Notes under the pieces: generated by a model
Databases searched by the model: none
Told to the model about the DNA's origin: nothing
The model's input: the letters and a program-made list of their open reading frames with translations, nothing else
Shown: piece after piece, positions 6,700 through 9,444 of the stretch
How positions within the stretch are numbered: position 1 is the stretch's first letter
Layout: each line of letters starts with the position of its first letter
Origin: Chloroflexota bacterium
Lineage (GTDB): Bacteria; Chloroflexota; Anaerolineae; Promineifilales; Promineifilaceae
DNA: 9,444 nt
Assembly (NCBI GenBank): GCA_020353135.1
Contig: CP070688.1
Span: 1,928,802-1,938,245, forward strand
Direction: 5' to 3'
Program-made: the position numbers and the translations under genes

Positions 6700-6710
6700 T
6701 GGGAGCGTTT

Positions 6711-7742
6711 ATGGTCAAACAGCCTACCTTGCGCGACATCGCCGAGAAAGCCGGCGTCTCGGTGTCTACTGTATCCCGTGTCCTAAACGATCGACCCGGA
6801 ATTGGAGCCGAAACACGAACTCGTGTCTTGAACGTAGCCCAGGAGTTACGATTTGTTCCCAATGCGGCCGCCAAGAGCCTGGTCACAAAACGCACCGGCA
6901 ATATCGGTCTTGTTGGTTTCAAGCGAACTGTTCCTGCGCGCTTTATCTCCTCCTCCCTTGATTCAGTGGGCATTAATGACGAGTGCGAGCGTAACGGCTA
7001 CCATGTTTTGACCAGCCAGGTTGGGCTTGAAGCGATGAAGAACCCACTTCATTTGCCAATGGTACGTGAACAGCGTGTCGATGGCCTTATACTGGCCGGA
7101 CCAGCGCTTGAACCGTCATTCGTGCTTGAACTCTACAATAGTGGTCTGCCGATCGTTCTGCTAGACAATAGTCTGCGGGGTACAGAAATTGATTGTGTAC
7201 TGCACGAGAATGAAACCGGTTGCTATCGTCTGACTCACCATCTCATCAACCACCACCAACATAAATCTGTTGTTTTCCTGTCTGGCCCCGAAGCCTGGCT
7301 AAGCAGTAGAGAGCGCGCAGCTGGCTACCGCCGCGCCCTGACCGAGGCATCGTTGGCACCGCAGGTTTTCTACATGCCCGAAACGACTGTTGAGACCGGG
7401 ATGGAGGCAATGCAGGCTGTGTTGAGCGGGGGGCGCCAGGCGACAGCGGTCGTCTGTGTGAACGACGCGGTAGCCATCGGGGCCGCCCGCGCCTGCAAAG
7501 CGGCCGGATGTTCGATCCCAGAGTCTATGGCCATTTCAGGCTTTGACGACGTCGGTTGGGCTCAACATCACGAACCGCCGTTGACAACAGTTCATGCCTA
7601 TGGCGAAGAGATGGGCAGGCAGGCCGCCCGCCGGCTTATCGAGCTTATTGAGACCGAACCGGAGCAAGAACATGTCAGGCTCAGGTTGCGGGTAGGTGTG
7701 CGAGTGATAATTCGCCGCTCATGCGGCTGTCACGAATCATGA
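6711..7742 (+). CDS. LacI-family transcriptional repressor of a sugar-transport locus
   Basis: This gene encodes 343 residues, the usual LacI-family length. The N-terminal HTH is LRDIAEKAGVSVSTVSRVLN (7-26). The hinge helix follows, with NAAAKSLVTKRTGNIGLV (51-68), where Leu57 is the residue that inserts into the minor groove at the operator centre. The rest is a periplasmic-binding-protein-like sugar sensor, with VDGLILAG (123-130), CVNDAVAIGAA (249-259), ISGFDDVGWA (275-284) and the typical C-terminal RRSCGC (335-340). The ATG at 6711 is chosen because GGGAG (6701-6705) stands five bases before it; the in-frame ATG at 6699 lies in the operator half-site and has no ribosome binding site. It probably binds the operator at 6669-6699 and releases it when an unknown sugar is present. 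The solute-binding protein gene follows 115 bases downstream on the same strand, as is typical for a local regulator of an ABC sugar importer. Confidence 0.93.
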   Translation: MVKQPTLRDIAEKAGVSVSTVSRVLNDRPGIGAETRTRVLNVAQELRFVPNAAAKSLVTKRTGNIGLVGFKRTVPARFISSSLDSVGINDECERNGYHVLTSQVGLEAMKNPLHLPMVREQRVDGLILAGPALEPSFVLELYNSGLPIVLLDNSLRGTEIDCVLHENETGCYRLTHHLINHHQHKSVVFLSGPEAWLSSRERAAGYRRALTEASLAPQVFYMPETTVETGMEAMQAVLSGGRQATAVVCVNDAVAIGAARACKAAGCSIPESMAISGFDDVGWAQHHEPPLTTVHAYGEEMGRQAARRLIELIETEPEQEHVRLRLRVGVRVIIRRSCGCHES

Positions 7743-7789
7743 ACAAAAGAGGGAGTAGTTACGATCAAATCTGGTGAGAAGGGGGTGGT

Positions 7790-7798
7790 TTTTGCGTA
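7790..7798 (+). promoter_or_regulatory. Operator-like half-site before the solute-binding protein gene
   Basis: TTTTGCGTA at 7790-7798 repeats exactly the nine bases at 6690-6698 in the lacI operator region. No inverted partner is obvious here, so this may be a weak secondary site or chance. The remaining gap (7743-7857) shows no clear promoter or terminator, so the receptor gene may be read from the lacI promoter. Confidence 0.3.
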
Positions 7799-7857
7799 GG
7801 ATCTTCAGGGGCTCAAATCGACCAATACTGGCCAGTCAATAAGGAGAGAGAATACTC

Positions 7858-9444
7858 ATGTTTAAAAAACTGTTACTGTTACTGAGCCTAATGCTTGCCC
7901 TAAGCATGGTGCTCGTCGCCTGTGGCGGTGATGAAGAAGAGGCGCCTACCGAAGAGCCCGAAGCCGCCGAGGTCCCAGAAGAAGCTGAAGAGCCGACTGA
8001 GGCTGAGGAAGAGGCTGAAGAGCCTATGGAAGGCCCGGCCACCATCCGCATCACCACCTGGGCCGGCGTAGAAGAAGCGGCCGAGCTGCAGGAGATCTTG
8101 GACGAGATCAATGCGGAAAATGATCATTTCCAGATCGTTCACGAGCCAGCGCCAGATGACTACTACACCAAGGTCCAGACGGCCTTGGCCGGTGGCACCT
8201 CGGCCGACCTGATCTGGCTGTCCCAGGAGTGGATTGCCGGGATGGCCGACCAGGGCGCCCTGCTGGACATCAGCGATTATCTGGCCGCGGACTCTGAAAA
8301 TCCGGCCGCCCAGCTAGACGACTACTTCCCCGAGGTGCTCAAGACGGCCCAATTCGAAGGCCAGACCTATGGTCTGCCCTGGATCGCCCAACCGGTGGTC
8401 ATGTATTTCAACCGGGCTCTGTTCGACGAAGCCGGGCTCGACTACCCGACCATGGATTGGACCTGGGACGACCTCACCGAGAACGCCGCCGCCCTGACCC
8501 AAGACACCGACGGCGATGGCGCCAACGACCAATGGGGGTTCACCATGAACGGCTGGCCCCCGCCACAGATGTTCGTCTGGCAAGCCGGCGGCGACGTGAT
8601 TTCGGCTGACCTGTCTGAATCGCCAGTCGATTCACCCGAGGCCGTCGACGGCCTCCAATTCTACGCCGACTTGATCTACGATGACGAACACACCCCGCCT
8701 GAGGCTGTGATTCAGGAACAAGGCTTTGGCGAGATGTTCAAGGCCGGCAACATCGCCATGTTCATGGGCGGCGCCGCCGACGACCTGGACCGGGTCGAAG
8801 GGCTGGACGTAGGCGTCGTGGCCGTGCCGGCCGGTCCGGCAGGACGTGACACCTTTGCCTGGAACGCTTCCACTGTCATCGCCGCCGGCAGCGAGCATCC
8901 CGACCTCGCTTACGAGGCCCTGGCTCAATTGACAGACGGCATCCATCATTGGAAGATCGTTGCGCCACGCGAATCGATGTCCACCGCCGAGGAAATCGCT
9001 GCTGCAGAACCTCGCAAGGCCGACAATGCAGAAGCCATTGCCGAGGCTGTACCCTATATGCGGGCCTTTAACATCTTGCCCCGCCACCAGGAGTGGGACA
9101 CCATCTTCTGGGGTGACTTCATGGACCCGCTGTTCCACGACGAAGGAACGGCCGCAGAACTCGCACCTGAGATACGGCCAGACCTTGAATCAGTGCTGCC
9201 GGATGCGCCTCTAGAGGCCGCAGAACCGGAAGAGCCTGAGGAAGAGCCGATGGCAGAACCCGTCATCGTCCGCATCACCACCTGGGCCGGCGTAGAAGAA
9301 GCGGCCGAGCTGCAGGAGATTCTGGACGAGATCAATGCGGAAAATGATCATTTCCAGATCGTTCACGAGCCAGCGCCAGATGACTACTACACCAAGGTCC
9401 AGACGGCCTTGGCCGGTGGCACCTCGGCCGACCTGATCTGGCTG
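7858..9444 (+). CDS. Sugar-binding lipoprotein of an ABC importer with a tandemly repeated binding domain (3' end outside window)
   Basis: There are 529 residues visible with no stop by the window end. Residues 1-22 are a lipoprotein signal: MFKK, a Leu-rich core and lipobox LVAC with Cys22 as the lipidation site. A Glu/Pro/Ala linker (25-60) tethers the domain to the membrane. Residues 64-450 form one complete family 1 solute-binding domain, with [42 protein letters not shown] (includes 182-193), WTWDD (201-205), a Ca-binding-type loop DTDGDGAND (216-224) and a C-terminal ending near SVLPDA. It captures an unknown sugar for an ABC permease probably encoded downstream. A second acidic linker (451-471) follows, and then the domain begins again at Arg472, 408 residues after Arg64, with no second signal peptide. 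Start: AAGGAGAG (7841-7848) precedes the ATG by nine bases. G+C is high (39 of 60 at 8161-8220). Confidence 0.9.
   Translation, partial: MFKKLLLLLSLMLALSMVLVACGGDEEEAPTEEPEAAEVPEEAEEPTEAEEEAEEPMEGPATIRITTWAGVEEAAELQEILDEINAENDHFQIVHEPAPDDYYTKVQTALAGGTSADLIWLSQEWIAGMADQGALLDISDYLAADSENPAAQLDDYFPEVLKTAQFEGQTYGLPWIAQPVVMYFNRALFDEAGLDYPTMDWTWDDLTENAAALTQDTDGDGANDQWGFTMNGWPPPQMFVWQAGGDVISADLSESPVDSPEAVDGLQFYADLIYDDEHTPPEAVIQEQGFGEMFKAGNIAMFMGGAADDLDRVEGLDVGVVAVPAGPAGRDTFAWNASTVIAAGSEHPDLAYEALAQLTDGIHHWKIVAPRESMSTAEEIAAAEPRKADNAEAIAEAVPYMRAFNILPRHQEWDTIFWGDFMDPLFHDEGTAAELAPEIRPDLESVLPDAPLEAAEPEEPEEEPMAEPVIVRITTWAGVEEAAELQEILDEINAENDHFQIVHEPAPDDYYTKVQTALAGGTSADLIWL
8047..8220 (+). repeat. First copy of a 174-bp direct repeat within the solute-binding protein gene
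   Basis: This segment encodes residues 64-121, from RITTW to TSADLIWL. It recurs at 9271-9444, 1224 bp downstream and in the same frame. The two copies differ at only two bases, ATCTTG here against ATTCTG there, both still encoding Ile-Leu. The copy certainly continues at its 3' side beyond what the second copy can show, because the window ends. Confidence 0.95.
9271..9444 (+). repeat. Second copy of the 174-bp direct repeat, cut by the window end
   Basis: This segment repeats 8047-8220 at a period of 1224 bp (408 codons). Upstream of it, the linker codons align without gaps to the first linker: [11 protein letters not shown] against [11 protein letters not shown], with Met57 and Met465 exactly 408 residues apart. 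They differ at many bases, so near-identity begins sharply at about 9271. The true repeat end lies outside the window. Confidence 0.95.

Noticed and set aside
6699..6710. Upstream ATG of the lacI-family gene
   Set aside because: It overlaps the outer operator half-site and has no Shine-Dalgarno sequence, whereas ATG 6711 has GGGAG five bases upstream and gives the usual N-terminus before the HTH.
7827..7836. Palindrome ACTGGCCAGT before the solute-binding protein gene
   Set aside because: A 10-bp palindrome is expected several times by chance in a window of this size and it resembles no site elsewhere in the locus.
8632..9138. Long minus-strand open frame (168 codons), with others at 8314-8583, 7836-8111 and 9054-9335
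   Set aside because: They lie opposite a clearly coding GC-rich gene where antisense stops are rare, have no family motifs, and two of them are similar only because the sense strand is repeated.

Overview
The window looks like a piece of a Chloroflexota (Anaerolineae or Caldilineae-like) chromosome, probably from a metagenome. This is inferred from gene content. It has a zinc-ribbon / class III cyclase / AAA-type ATPase / TPR giant regulator, an alpha/beta-hydrolase fused to a LuxR-type HTH, and a LacI regulator followed by a family 1 sugar-binding lipoprotein with a long Glu/Pro/Ala linker. All are styles common in that phylum. No rRNA, tRNA, CRISPR array or insertion sequence is visible.

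Layout. Positions 1-2330 carry three minus-strand genes. In transcription order they are a small stand-alone ParB/sulfiredoxin-fold-like protein (2330-1914), an alpha/beta-hydrolase-LuxR fusion (1738-629), and an NTF2-like small protein (526-92). The gap between the last two is AT-rich and holds a cluster of GACA/TGTC half-sites and a small terminator-like hairpin. A 401-base divergent intergenic region (2331-2731) with a perfect 7-bp inverted repeat separates them from a plus-strand cyclase/ATPase/TPR regulator (2732-6314). That gene is broken by an apparent out-of-frame internal deletion near 4086-4104 and an in-frame TGA at 4401-4403.

Positions 6315-6637 look non-coding apart from a GC-rich hairpin just after the broken gene. 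From 6638 a sugar-transport locus begins. It has a consensus sigma70-type promoter (TTGACA, 18-bp spacer, TATAAT) and a LacI-type operator covering the predicted transcription start. A LacI-family repressor gene (6711-7742) follows. A lipoprotein solute-binding protein starts at 7858 and is still open at the window end.

The most unusual feature is that solute-binding protein. After one complete substrate-binding domain and a second acidic linker, the same reading frame starts the domain again, exactly 408 codons (1224 bp) later. It is nearly identical at the DNA level and has no second signal peptide. This suggests a tandem double-domain sugar receptor on one lipid anchor, or else a recent recombination or assembly event. 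The LacI protein probably represses its own promoter and, through it, the receptor and any permease genes beyond the window. The sugar is unknown.
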